NCBI RefSeq assembly: GCF_000152805.1
Contig: NZ_CH902580.1
Location: forward strand, 1-50,847
Origin: Maritimibacter alkaliphilus HTCC2654
GTDB lineage: Bacteria; Pseudomonadota; Alphaproteobacteria; Rhodobacterales; Rhodobacteraceae
DNA length: 50,847 nt
Reading direction: 5' to 3'
The translations under genes and the position numbers were made by a program. Positions 23,581 through 31,498 of the stretch are shown one piece after another. Numbering within the stretch: the first letter of the stretch is position 1; every line of letters begins with the position of its first letter. The notes under the pieces were generated by a model. The model had not been told where the DNA came from. It made no database searches and saw only the letters and a list, made by a program, of their open reading frames with translations.

Positions 23581-24713
23581 TCGCCCTCGTTCAGTTCTGC
23601 GCGAAGGGGGGCGAGAAATTCGGCGTCGCCCTCGCCCAGTTCTGGAATGTCCGGCCGCACCCGGGCATCGGTGTCGGACATGCGAAACGGCGGGTTCGGG
23701 ACCTGAAACGCGCCCGCCGCGTCCCGGACCGTGCCCATCACGCCGCGTTCCTGCGTTGCGGGATCGGCCATGACCTCGGCCACGTCGCGGTAGCGGGAAC
23801 AGGGCACCCCGGCGGCGAGCAGCAGACGCTCACAGGTCTCGGCGGGCTTGTCCTGCGCCCAGAGCTCGACATAGCCCATGAGATCGTCCCAGTTCGCCTC
23901 GCGCCCCGAGGCCGTGGCAAAACGAGGGTCCGCGCCCCAGTCCGGCCCACCAAAGAGCGCCAGCATGCCCGCGAAATTCTTGTCCGACAGCGGCACGACC
24001 ATGATGAACCCGTCCGCAGCCCGGACCGGCGTGTAGAGATGCCGGGCGCGGATTTGCGGGAACTGGGCCTCCTGACATTCATAGACCATCATCGACATCA
24101 GGCTGTCCAAAAGCGCGACATCGACCAACTGTCCCCGCCCGGTGTGTTCGCGGGCCAAAAGCGCGGTCTGGATCGCCCCCCAGGCATAAACGCCCGCCAG
24201 AATGTCGGCATAGAACATGCCTGTCGGCGCGGGCCGGTCAAGCTCGGGCTGATAGGACATGAGCGCCATGTCCAGCCCGCCGGTCGCGTGGATCATCGGC
24301 GCATAGGCCGGGCGCGACGCGGCAACGCCCTCCTGCCCGAACCCCGAGATCGCGCAATAGACGAGCCTTGGATTGCGCGCCGACAGCGTGTCCCAGTCGA
24401 GCCCCAGACGCGCCATCACGCCGGGGCGGAAGTTTTCGACCACAACATCGGCACCGTCGATGAGCCGCTTAGCATCCTGCCGCCCCGCCTCGGTGCGCAG
24501 GTCCAGAACCACGCTCCGCTTGCCCGCGTTCAGGGTGCCGAAATAGGTGGATTGTCCGTCACGCAGCGGGGGACGCCGTCGCATGGCGTCCCCCTCCGTT
24601 GGTTCGATCTTGATCACTTCGGCGCCGATATCGGCCATGAGGCGGGTGCAGAACGGCCCCGCCATCACCTGCGAGAAATCGACGACCCGGATCGGTTTCG
24701 GCCCGTCTGTCAT
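23577..24713 (-). CDS. Class III CoA-transferase (CaiB/BaiF family)
   Basis: 378 aa. Begins IRVVDFSQVMAGPFCTRLMA, IGAEVIKIEPTEGD, ENFRPGVMARLGLDW, then TGMFYADILAGVYAWGA with catalytic D170, and TGRGQLVDVALLDS. It is a clear paralogue of the product of the gene at 32663; both share FYADILA and the EAQFP segment about 45 residues later, which suggests related substrates. Start overlaps the dehydrogenase stop (TGATG) and its own stop overlaps the nitroreductase start. Expected to exchange CoA between the acid that the flanking acyl-CoA dehydrogenase acts on and a donor thioester. Confidence 0.92.
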   Translation of the reverse strand: MTDGPKPIRVVDFSQVMAGPFCTRLMADIGAEVIKIEPTEGDAMRRRPPLRDGQSTYFGTLNAGKRSVVLDLRTEAGRQDAKRLIDGADVVVENFRPGVMARLGLDWDTLSARNPRLVYCAISGFGQEGVAASRPAYAPMIHATGGLDMALMSYQPELDRPAPTGMFYADILAGVYAWGAIQTALLAREHTGRGQLVDVALLDSLMSMMVYECQEAQFPQIRARHLYTPVRAADGFIMVVPLSDKNFAGMLALFGGPDWGADPRFATASGREANWDDLMGYVELWAQDKPAETCERLLLAAGVPCSRYRDVAEVMADPATQERGVMGTVRDAAGAFQVPNPPFRMSDTDARVRPDIPELGEGDAEFLAPLRAELNEGE

Positions 24714-25870
24714 CAGCCCTTGAGCATCGCGCGCGCGATGATCAGGCGCTGGATCTGGTTCGTGCCTTCGTAGATCTGGCAGACCTTGGCGTCGCGCATG
24801 TAGCGCTCAACCGGGTGATCCTGCAGATAGCCCGCGCCGCCAAAGACCTGAACCGCGTCGGTCGTGACCTTCATCGCCATGTCCGAGGCAAAGGTCTTGA
24901 TCATCGACGAATACATCGGAACCTGCGGGTGGGTCGGGTCGCGGTCGATAAAGGCGGCAACCTTGTAAAGCAGCGCCCGCGCCGCCTCGATCTGGATCGC
25001 CATGTCGGCCAGCATCGCCTGCACGAGTTGGAAGTTGCCAATCGGCTGCCCGAACTGTTCGCGCTCCTTGGCATAGGCCATAGCGGCATCCAGCGCGCCC
25101 TGTGCGATCCCCACGGAAGCCGCGCCAACGGTCGGACGGTTCAGGTTGAGCACGCCCATCGCATTCTTGAACCCCTGCCCTTCTTCACCGACGAGGTTCT
25201 CGGCCGGCACGCGCACGTTTTCAAAGAACAGGTCGCAGTTCTTGATGCCGCGCAGACCCATCTTCTTGGGGCTCCCGCCGATCTTCACGCCGGGGCTGTC
25301 CATCGGAACGATGAAGGACGAGATACCGTCATGGCCCTTGCCCTCAGAGGTGCGGGCGAACAGCAGGATGTATTTCGCCTGATCCGCCTTGGTGATGAAC
25401 ACCTTCTGGCCGTTGATGACGTAATCGTCGCCGTCGCGTTTGGCGGTCGTCTTGATGCCGGAGACGTCGGACCCGGTCTGCGGCTCGGTCAGACCAATGC
25501 AGGTCAGCGTGCGCCCTTCGGCAATCTCGGGCAGATACTTCTGACGCTGCGCGTCGGTGCCGTAATGCGTGAGCGGCAGCGCCATCGCGATCGAGGTCGC
25601 TCCGACAAGGTGCGACACGGCGAACGAGGCCCGCGAGACCTCTTCCTTCGCAATACACGCCATGGTCAGCGTGCCGCCCGGCCCGCCGTATTCCTCGGGC
25701 ACCATGATCTGGATCAGCCCAAGGTCCCCGAAGATGGGGACGAGCGAGTGGGGCATGTCGTCTTCCTGATCGATCTTAGCCGCAATCGGCGCGACATCTT
25801 TCTCGACCATCCGGCGGATGGTGTCGCGAAACATGATCAGGTCTTCATCGTATTCGGTTGTGTCGAGCAT
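24713..25870 (-). CDS. Acyl-CoA dehydrogenase
   Basis: 385 aa from ATG 25870, which has GGAGGACC 5 nt upstream; a further upstream in-frame start would run through the operator region and is rejected. Normal homotetrameric family layout: helical N-domain, ITKADQ middle beta domain, C-domain. Signature LTEPQTGSDVSG (FAD/substrate loop, 127-138), catalytic E368 in IYEGTNQIQR, and AREREQFGQPIGNFQLVQ-type segment near 268-284. Oxidises an acyl-CoA to the 2-enoyl-CoA and hands electrons to ETF, whose alpha subunit is encoded at the right edge of the window. Preceded by GntR gene and an operator. Confidence 0.95.
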   Translation of the reverse strand: MLDTTEYDEDLIMFRDTIRRMVEKDVAPIAAKIDQEDDMPHSLVPIFGDLGLIQIMVPEEYGGPGGTLTMACIAKEEVSRASFAVSHLVGATSIAMALPLTHYGTDAQRQKYLPEIAEGRTLTCIGLTEPQTGSDVSGIKTTAKRDGDDYVINGQKVFITKADQAKYILLFARTSEGKGHDGISSFIVPMDSPGVKIGGSPKKMGLRGIKNCDLFFENVRVPAENLVGEEGQGFKNAMGVLNLNRPTVGAASVGIAQGALDAAMAYAKEREQFGQPIGNFQLVQAMLADMAIQIEAARALLYKVAAFIDRDPTHPQVPMYSSMIKTFASDMAMKVTTDAVQVFGGAGYLQDHPVERYMRDAKVCQIYEGTNQIQRLIIARAMLKG

Positions 25871-25903
25871 GGTAGGTCCTCCGTGACTTTTGCGGAAAGC
25901 TTT

Positions 25904-25918
25904 AAAGGTCCTACCATT
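25904..25918. promoter_or_regulatory. Putative GntR/FCD operator before the acyl-CoA dehydrogenase gene
   Basis: AAAGGTCCTACCATT has the [AT]GGT-N3-ACCA core. The 16-mer TTTAAAGGTCCTACCA (25901-25916) recurs identically at 31409-31424, 5.5 kb away, in front of the racemase gene. It lies between the GntR gene and the dehydrogenase it precedes. Confidence 0.6.
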
Positions 25919-25930
25919 AACTGTCAATCT

Positions 25931-26662
25931 TTAAGAGCGCTCCCACAAACCCGTGTGGACGCGATCCAGGTGAGCACGCAGTTCTTCCTTGGCCTCGTCG
26001 ACACGACCGGCGCGCAGATGTTCGACGAAATTCCGACGTGAATTCAACAGCACCTCCGGTGCCATGTCCCCAATTCGGAATTGCAGAAACGTCTGGGTCA
26101 GCTCGGTCTGCGCATCAGTCGTATAGACCAGCGCGGTGTTGCCCGTGAGTGCGGCGATCTGATGGTAAAAGTCGCGCGCGACGGCCACGCGGCGGGCCGA
26201 GTCGCGGGCCGTCACGGCCTCTTCCGTCTCGACCAGGTTTGCGTCGAGCGCCGTCAGGTCCGGGATCGTACCCCGCTTTTTGATCTGATCGAGGATCATT
26301 TCCAACAAGAGAGTCCTTGCTTCGAAGAGGTCCGAGAGCTTGATCGCGTTCAGCATGATGAGGTCGCTCAAGACCTGACTCATCTGCGTTGCCGTGCCTT
26401 CGGACACAAAGGCGCCGCCATAGGCACCCTTGCGGGTCACGACCAGACCGGCGTTCTCGAGGATGCGCAGCGCCTCGCGCACCACGTTCCGGCTGACGTC
26501 AAGCTGCTTGGCGAGTTCCCGTTCCGGCGGAAGCTTGTCACCGGGCTTTAGCTCGCCGCGCATCATCTTTTCGCGCACGACCTGCACCACCACCTCGAAG
26601 TTTCGGTTCTGTTTGACGGGCTCGAAAACGGGCGGTTCGGGTCGTTTGGCTGGCGCGGTCAT
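25931..26662 (-). CDS. GntR-family regulator, FCD (FadR) subfamily
   Basis: 243 aa from ATG 26662 (MTAPAKRPEPP). Winged HTH at about 20-85: EKMMRGELKPGDKLPPEREL, LAKQLDVSRNVVREALRILE, NAGLVVTRKGAYGGAFV. Residues 100-230 are the all-helical FCD ligand domain with the metal/ligand-binding Asp and His pattern (EARTLLLEMILDQI, DFYHQIAALTGNTAL, FVEHLRAGRVDEAKEEL..H). Heads the minus-strand operon and is divergent from the membrane-protein gene at 26758; a perfect ATTGGT-N3-ACCAAT palindrome lies in between. Likely a repressor released by an acid or acyl-CoA of the pathway. Confidence 0.93.
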   Translation of the reverse strand: MTAPAKRPEPPVFEPVKQNRNFEVVVQVVREKMMRGELKPGDKLPPERELAKQLDVSRNVVREALRILENAGLVVTRKGAYGGAFVSEGTATQMSQVLSDLIMLNAIKLSDLFEARTLLLEMILDQIKKRGTIPDLTALDANLVETEEAVTARDSARRVAVARDFYHQIAALTGNTALVYTTDAQTELTQTFLQFRIGDMAPEVLLNSRRNFVEHLRAGRVDEAKEELRAHLDRVHTGLWERS

Positions 26663-26741
26663 GGGGTCTTCCAATCTGGGTTCGATAGCGACGAGGGCGT
26701 TGCGCGCCTCCAAAAGGCATTGCATTCGCCTCGGTTCTTCT

Positions 26742-26756
26742 ATTGGTAATACCAAT
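26742..26756. promoter_or_regulatory. Perfect GntR/FCD operator between divergent genes
   Basis: ATTGGTAATACCAAT is fully symmetric (arms ATTGGT and ACCAAT, spacer AAT) and ends one base before the ATG of the membrane-protein gene at 26758. It is 80 bp upstream of the GntR start on the other strand. The core is the TGGT-N3-ACCA form known for FadR-type regulators. Confidence 0.7.
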
Positions 26757-26757
26757 C

Positions 26758-28188
26758 ATGGAAAACGAAAAGGCCTCAAGTTCCGCATCGCAGCGTCTGG
26801 ATGACGCGAGCACGACGGGTTCTGGCCGGGTCGCGGCGCAGGCGTGGGTGTTCATCCTCGCCACGCTTGCGACCCTTGCCGACCGTATTACCGGGGTCCA
26901 TGCCTATTCGCTTCTCAGCCTGTCTCTCATCTCGCTCAGTTTTGTCATTTCCTGGCGCGAGATTTCGCGGGTCACACTGGTCATCGCCGCCGTCGGGCTG
27001 ATCACCTCTATCGGCTTTCTCGCCACGGGCGGCGACATCGAGGCATTCATGCTGGCGGCGAGCCGGGCCCTGTTCCTGCCCGCACTCCTGACAGCAATGG
27101 CCGTCCTTCAGGCGGCGACGAAAAGCTCGGCCCCGGTCATGCGCGTCGCGGGATTTGTTGTCGACCAACCGCCCGGACGGCGGTTCGGGATGCTCGCCTT
27201 TGCCGGGCATCTGTTTGGCATACTGCTCAACATCGGCGGCTATCGCCTGCTACTCGGGCTGGCCATCGACCATTGTCACCGGATGACCCGCGACGCGCGT
27301 GTCAGGTTTATCCAGGAACGCCGCATTCTCGGGGCGATCATCGCAGGTTTCGGCGCCACGATCTTGTGGTCACCCATCGGCGTGGCCATCAACCTGATCG
27401 TTCCACTCATCGACGATTTCGACTGGTTCGATTACGCGCCCTATGGCCTTGCAGCGACCCTCGGTTTTGTCGGCATCCAATACTTTCTCGACCGGCTCGG
27501 TCCCCGCCCCAAGGGCCGCACCTACCCGATCAACTCGCCCGGTGTCTGGACCGACATCCTGCGGCTCATGGGTCTGCTAGTCGGGATCATGGGTCTGGCC
27601 ACGTTGATCGATCTCGTGACCGGTATCCCTCTTCAGGGCGCCCTGCTCATCGTTATTCCTACGGTGGCCATTCTTTGGCGTCTCGCAGAACGACCGGCGA
27701 AAGGCGACAGTATCGGATCGCTCTTGACCGACGCCTTCTGGTCGCTCGGCAAACCAGTGAATGAAATCTGCCTGATCCTCGCGACCGGCTTTCTCGGGCT
27801 GATCCTCGTCGAGGTGGTGCCGACCCAGTCTCTGGAAGCCCTTATCGAGACCCTCGCCCTGCCCGCGTTCGTTTACGGTATTTTCATAGTCGTTGTCATC
27901 TTTGGCCTGAGCATGGTCGCGATCAGCCCGATGATTACCGGCACATTGCTGGTCGGCGCCTTCGTCGAAGCGAATGTCGCAATCCCTGCTCCGATGTTGA
28001 TCCTCGCGACCCTGACGGGCTGGTCGGTCAGTATGCTCCTCTCGCCGGTCACCGCCACCGTCGCGATCACATCTGCTGAGATGAATCAGCCGGCGAGCGT
28101 GGTCGGCCTGAAGTGGAACGGTCGATTTATCGCATGCTTCATCGCGCTGATCTTTGCGATTTTCGTGGTCTGGAGCCTGCTGCTCTAG
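26758..28188 (+). CDS. Polytopic membrane protein, possible transporter of unknown family
   Basis: 476 aa with about 11-12 hydrophobic spans after a 25-residue polar N-terminus (MENEKASSSASQRLDDASTT). Segments such as GATILWSPIGVAINLIVPLI and ISPMITGTLLVGAFVEANV near the C-terminus, with Pro in mid-span, look like the paired half-repeats of secondary transporters (ArsB/DASS-like). I do not recognise a named family. ATG 26758 has no Shine-Dalgarno sequence and sits one base after a perfect operator, so the mRNA may be leaderless or have a very short leader. It is flanked by two GntR genes. Its stop shares CTAG with the convergent GntR stop. Confidence 0.7.
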   Translation: MENEKASSSASQRLDDASTTGSGRVAAQAWVFILATLATLADRITGVHAYSLLSLSLISLSFVISWREISRVTLVIAAVGLITSIGFLATGGDIEAFMLAASRALFLPALLTAMAVLQAATKSSAPVMRVAGFVVDQPPGRRFGMLAFAGHLFGILLNIGGYRLLLGLAIDHCHRMTRDARVRFIQERRILGAIIAGFGATILWSPIGVAINLIVPLIDDFDWFDYAPYGLAATLGFVGIQYFLDRLGPRPKGRTYPINSPGVWTDILRLMGLLVGIMGLATLIDLVTGIPLQGALLIVIPTVAILWRLAERPAKGDSIGSLLTDAFWSLGKPVNEICLILATGFLGLILVEVVPTQSLEALIETLALPAFVYGIFIVVVIFGLSMVAISPMITGTLLVGAFVEANVAIPAPMLILATLTGWSVSMLLSPVTATVAITSAEMNQPASVVGLKWNGRFIACFIALIFAIFVVWSLLL

Positions 28189-28952
28189 CCCCGATTGTTG
28201 GCCGCTTCCTGAGCCCGCTGCAGCATGTAGCTATGTAGCCGCTCCATGTGCGACATCATTTCCTTTTCCGCCTCGGGCGCGTTCCTGTCGCGCAAATGTG
28301 CCACGAAACGCTGGCGCGATTCAGCCACGTTCCAGCTCCGATCCACGCCGATCTGCTTGATGTAATAGCCCAGCGGCTCGGTCACTGCGGACATGAGTAT
28401 GGACATGGCCTGATTCTTGGTGGCGGCCGCCAGCAAGTGATAAAACTCGATGGTCAGCGCGGTCCGATCCTCGATCTGCGCAACGGTCGTCAGCTTTTCC
28501 GTTGCGTCGATGTTGGCTTCCAGCGCCTGGAAATCCGCCTCTTCGCCGCGCTCGCAGGCCAGCTTGATCACCTCGCGCTGAAGACAGACCCGCGCCTCCA
28601 TGTAGTCGGACAGCGACAGGCCCCCCAGCGACAGAAGATCGGAAATGGTCTGCGTGATCGGCCGGGCATCGCCCTGCATGACAACCGCCCCGCCGTTCAC
28701 GCCCTTGCGCAGCGACAGCACGCCCGCGATCTCCAATGTGCGAAAAGCCTCGCGCACCGTGGCGCGGCTGACGTCGAGTGACTCGGCCAGTTGCCGTTCA
28801 GCGGGCAGCTTGTCTCCCGCCTCCAAACGCCCTTCCAGGATCGCAAGCCGGATCTGGTCGCACACTTCCTCGAACGCGCGTTTCGTTTTGACTGGTTTGA
28901 AACGGATATTCTCGTCCACGCCGTTATGCCCTGTCTGTTGCTCCTGAATCAT
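28185..28952 (-). CDS. GntR-family regulator, FCD (FadR) subfamily, second copy
   Basis: 255 aa. Winged HTH at about 20-90 (FEEVCDQIRLAILEGRLEAG, AERQLAESLDVSRATVREAF, RTLEIAGVLSLRKGVNGGAV), then the FCD domain with MEARVCLQREVIKLACERG, EFYHLLAAATKNQAM and FVAHLRDRNAPEAEKEMMSH. Divergent from the TRAP binding-protein gene at 29085 with an imperfect operator between, so it probably controls uptake and its own synthesis. Its TAG stop overlaps the TAG of the convergent gene within the palindrome CTAG at 28185-28188. It is related to, but clearly distinct from, the regulator at 25931. Confidence 0.93.
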   Translation of the reverse strand: MIQEQQTGHNGVDENIRFKPVKTKRAFEEVCDQIRLAILEGRLEAGDKLPAERQLAESLDVSRATVREAFRTLEIAGVLSLRKGVNGGAVVMQGDARPITQTISDLLSLGGLSLSDYMEARVCLQREVIKLACERGEEADFQALEANIDATEKLTTVAQIEDRTALTIEFYHLLAAATKNQAMSILMSAVTEPLGYYIKQIGVDRSWNVAESRQRFVAHLRDRNAPEAEKEMMSHMERLHSYMLQRAQEAANNRG

Positions 28953-29000
28953 CCTGAACCCGAATGATATGGATAACCTCTAACACATGCTGCCTTGTGT

Positions 29001-29015
29001 ATTGGTCTGATCATT
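29001..29015. promoter_or_regulatory. Imperfect GntR/FCD operator before the TRAP binding-protein gene
   Basis: ATTGGTCTGATCATT has one good half (ATTGGT) and a changed second half (ATCA for ACCA). It lies between GntR (start 28952) and dctP (start 29085), the expected location for autoregulation plus control of uptake. Confidence 0.45.
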
Positions 29016-29084
29016 TAATGATTGTTAGACTATAGGAGAGATCGGGGCAAAACAAGCTACGATCATCCAAATCGGGAGGAAGAA

Positions 29085-30185
29085 ATGAGAATTATCAATG
29101 GTGTAGGCCTAATGGCAGCGCTCACGATCGGCGCTTCGGCACAGGCAGCGGACGTCAATGTGACCTACGCGGCCTATGGGCCGCCCACCTCGTCCAACGT
29201 GGAATTCGGGGTTATCCCGTTCCTCGAAACGGCCAAAGAGATGAGCGAAGGCACCATCGACTACACTCTGCACTCCGGCGGATCGCTCTTGGGCGCAAAG
29301 GCGATGCTGGGGGGCATGAAGGACGGCGTCATCGACGGCGGACAGGTGCTTGCGGTGTATTACCCGGCCGAACTGCCGGTCTCGAACCTCGCCATGGGGC
29401 TGGCGCCGATGCTGCGCTCAGGCGGACCCGCGCTCGCCGCGGCGATCACCGACTACATCCTGACCGAATGCCCCGGCTGCAAGTCCGAGATGGAAGCCAA
29501 CAACATGATGTTCCTGGGCGCCTATTCGACGACGTCCTACAGCCTGCTCTGCACCAAGCCGGTCGACACGCTGGAAAGCCTCGCCGGTTTGAAAGTGCGC
29601 GTGCCCGGTGACTTTGCGTTTCTCGCCTCCCACCTCGGCATGACGCCGGTGAACATGGGGATCGGCGAGACCTACGAAGGTCTTCAGCGTGGCGCACTGG
29701 ATTGCACGCTCGGGCCGGTCGGCTGGCTTCAGCAGTTCTCATTGGGTGAGGTCGCCAAGAACGTGCTCGATGTCAGCTATGGCGTGTCTTACGGCGGGCC
29801 GATCATCAGCCTGACGAAATCCATGTGGGACGGACTCGACGACACCCAGAAGACAGCGTTCCAGACTGGCGCTGCCGTCGGGATCTTCCGCGCGGCGAAC
29901 GGCTATATCGCGACCGACGAAGAAGTTCTCGCGGGTGCCGAAGAGGCCGGGTATTCGATCATCGAACCGGGTGATGCGCTGATTGCCAAACTCGAAGACT
30001 TCAACCCGTTCTTCAACGAGACGCTCATTACGCGCGCCAAAGAGAACGGCATCGAAGACGCCCAAGGCATCGTCAGCGGGTTCCGCGAAACACTCGACAT
30101 GTGGATCGCGGCGATGGAAGAGATCGGCGACGACGAAGAGGCATTCGTTCAAAAGATGATGGACGAGGTCTATTCGGACATGTGA
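29085..30185 (+). CDS. TRAP transporter substrate-binding protein (DctP-like), second system
   Basis: 366 aa; ATG 29085 follows GGGAGGAAGAA and begins a 21-residue signal peptide (MRIINGVGLMAALTIGASAQAA). The pocket region LAGLKVRVPGDFAFLASHLG then GETYEGLQRGALDCTLGPVG is typical of the family, with the conserved Arg in KVRVPG. A perfect rho-independent terminator follows 20 nt after the stop, so it is transcribed alone. The matching DctQ/DctM genes are probably those at 33875-35735, 4 kb away and on the other strand, an unusual split. Confidence 0.92.
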   Translation: MRIINGVGLMAALTIGASAQAADVNVTYAAYGPPTSSNVEFGVIPFLETAKEMSEGTIDYTLHSGGSLLGAKAMLGGMKDGVIDGGQVLAVYYPAELPVSNLAMGLAPMLRSGGPALAAAITDYILTECPGCKSEMEANNMMFLGAYSTTSYSLLCTKPVDTLESLAGLKVRVPGDFAFLASHLGMTPVNMGIGETYEGLQRGALDCTLGPVGWLQQFSLGEVAKNVLDVSYGVSYGGPIISLTKSMWDGLDDTQKTAFQTGAAVGIFRAANGYIATDEEVLAGAEEAGYSIIEPGDALIAKLEDFNPFFNETLITRAKENGIEDAQGIVSGFRETLDMWIAAMEEIGDDEEAFVQKMMDEVYSDM

Positions 30186-30205
30186 TCCACTAGCGTGACC
30201 GAAAG

Positions 30206-30241
30206 AAATGGCCGCCGGACACAACCGGCGGCCATTTTTTT
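30206..30241 (+). terminator. Rho-independent terminator after the TRAP binding-protein gene
   Basis: AAATGGCCGCCGG (30206-30218), loop ACACAA, CCGGCGGCCATTT (30225-30237), then more T to 30241. A 13-bp perfect stem with a seven-T tail: a textbook terminator. The A-rich 5' side would also serve the convergent LysR gene ending at 30282. Confidence 0.92.
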
Positions 30242-30281
30242 GTCTCAACCATCGTCCCAGAGCGGCGGCGCTCCGTGCAGC

Positions 30282-31316
30282 CTAGCTCGCCAGAAGGCTG
30301 GCCGGCATGCGGTTCTCGCTCACCGTCCAGAACCGCGACAGGTCATCGATGCCCTTCATGTAGTCGCTGACCGACTTGAGAAACTGGTCCATCGACGGTG
30401 TCAGCGCCTCCGGGTTCCATGCGAGCGAGAGGGTGCTGCTCTGCACATCGTCCGACAACGGCACATAGATCACGTTGGCCGTCTGGATGTTGACCAGCGA
30501 CGCCGGAACCAGTGATACGCCGATGCCGGACGCAACCAGGCCGAGCAAGGAATGCATGTCCGACGCTTCGCAAACGACATTCAGCTCATAGCCCTGTTCC
30601 ATGAGAGCGCTGAACATGTGGTCAGAGTATTCCCGGTTGGCCGAGCGATACACCTGCACCAGCGGCTCCCGTGCGATCTGCTCAAGCGACAAACGGTTCA
30701 TTCGCGCAAGCGGGCTGTTGCGGTTCACAGCGGCGACGAAGGGTTCGGTGAACAGGGGTTGGGTGGCAAATTCTGTCGTCGCCATAGGTTCGCGGACGAT
30801 GGCGATGTCGATTCGCTCCTCGTTCAGCGCGCGGAACTGTTCCTTCACCGTCATCTCCTGAAGGTGCACCCGCACCCCCGGATGCAGCGCCGCGAAAGGC
30901 GGCAGGATATGCGGCACCAGCGAATGGATCGCGGAACAGACCGAGCCAAGCGCGATTTGCCCGTTCTTGCCATTCGCGATCGAGCGGATCGATTCCGTGG
31001 CCAGCATGGTGGTGTTGATAATCCGCCGCGCATAAGCCTGAAGCTCGATGCCCTCAGCCGTCAGTTTGACCCGCCGACAGGACCTTATGAACAGTTTCGC
31101 GCCAAGCTGATGTTCAAGCGAAATGATCTGCTGGCTCAACGGCGGTTGCGCAATGCCCATCCGTTCGGCAGCGCGCGTGAAGTTCAGTTCTTCCGCCACG
31201 GCAAGAAAATAACGCAACTGGCGCAGTTCCACCTTGGGCAGATCCTCGAGAACGGGCATCCGAAGCGAGAGCACTTGGCTCGCCTCGACAGCAGCTAATG
31301 CGGTTCGGCTGGTCAT
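30282..31316 (-). CDS. LysR-family transcriptional regulator, second copy
   Basis: 344 aa from ATG 31316, chosen because GGGAGGAAG lies 6 nt upstream; longer in-frame starts overlap the operator region. An unusual 27-residue N-terminal extension precedes the HTH (VELRQLRYFLAVAEELNFTR, AERMGIAQPPLSQQIISLEH), then the effector domain. The HTH resembles the CatR/BenM branch (RQLRYF.AVAE, QPPLSRQI), whose members respond to aromatic ring-cleavage products. Divergent from the alpha-methylacyl-CoA racemase gene at 31499, which it probably controls with a GntR protein, since a GntR operator lies in the same 180-bp gap. Confidence 0.92.
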   Translation of the reverse strand: MTSRTALAAVEASQVLSLRMPVLEDLPKVELRQLRYFLAVAEELNFTRAAERMGIAQPPLSQQIISLEHQLGAKLFIRSCRRVKLTAEGIELQAYARRIINTTMLATESIRSIANGKNGQIALGSVCSAIHSLVPHILPPFAALHPGVRVHLQEMTVKEQFRALNEERIDIAIVREPMATTEFATQPLFTEPFVAAVNRNSPLARMNRLSLEQIAREPLVQVYRSANREYSDHMFSALMEQGYELNVVCEASDMHSLLGLVASGIGVSLVPASLVNIQTANVIYVPLSDDVQSSTLSLAWNPEALTPSMDQFLKSVSDYMKGIDDLSRFWTVSENRMPASLLAS

Positions 31317-31408
31317 AGTATCTTCCTCCCTGTTGCCCGCCTGCGATCCGATCGGAGAGGCTAAACATGAAAGGCAGGTTATATCTTTACATTGCTCCAA
31401 TCAAATAC

Positions 31409-31426
31409 TTTAAAGGTCCTACCAAT
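31409..31426. promoter_or_regulatory. Putative GntR/FCD operator before the racemase/CoA-transferase pair
   Basis: TTTAAAGGTCCTACCAAT shares its first 16 bases with the site at 25901-25916. It lies between the LysR gene (start 31316) and the racemase gene (start 31499). A GGTTATATCTTTAC segment at 31377-31390 nearby is partly repeated at 35868 and may be a LysR target. Confidence 0.6.
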
Positions 31427-31498
31427 GTAACCCGACTTTCTGCCGACAGGCTCGTCCCGTGAGGACTTGCCCGGCAGCAGCACCGCGAAAGGAACGTG

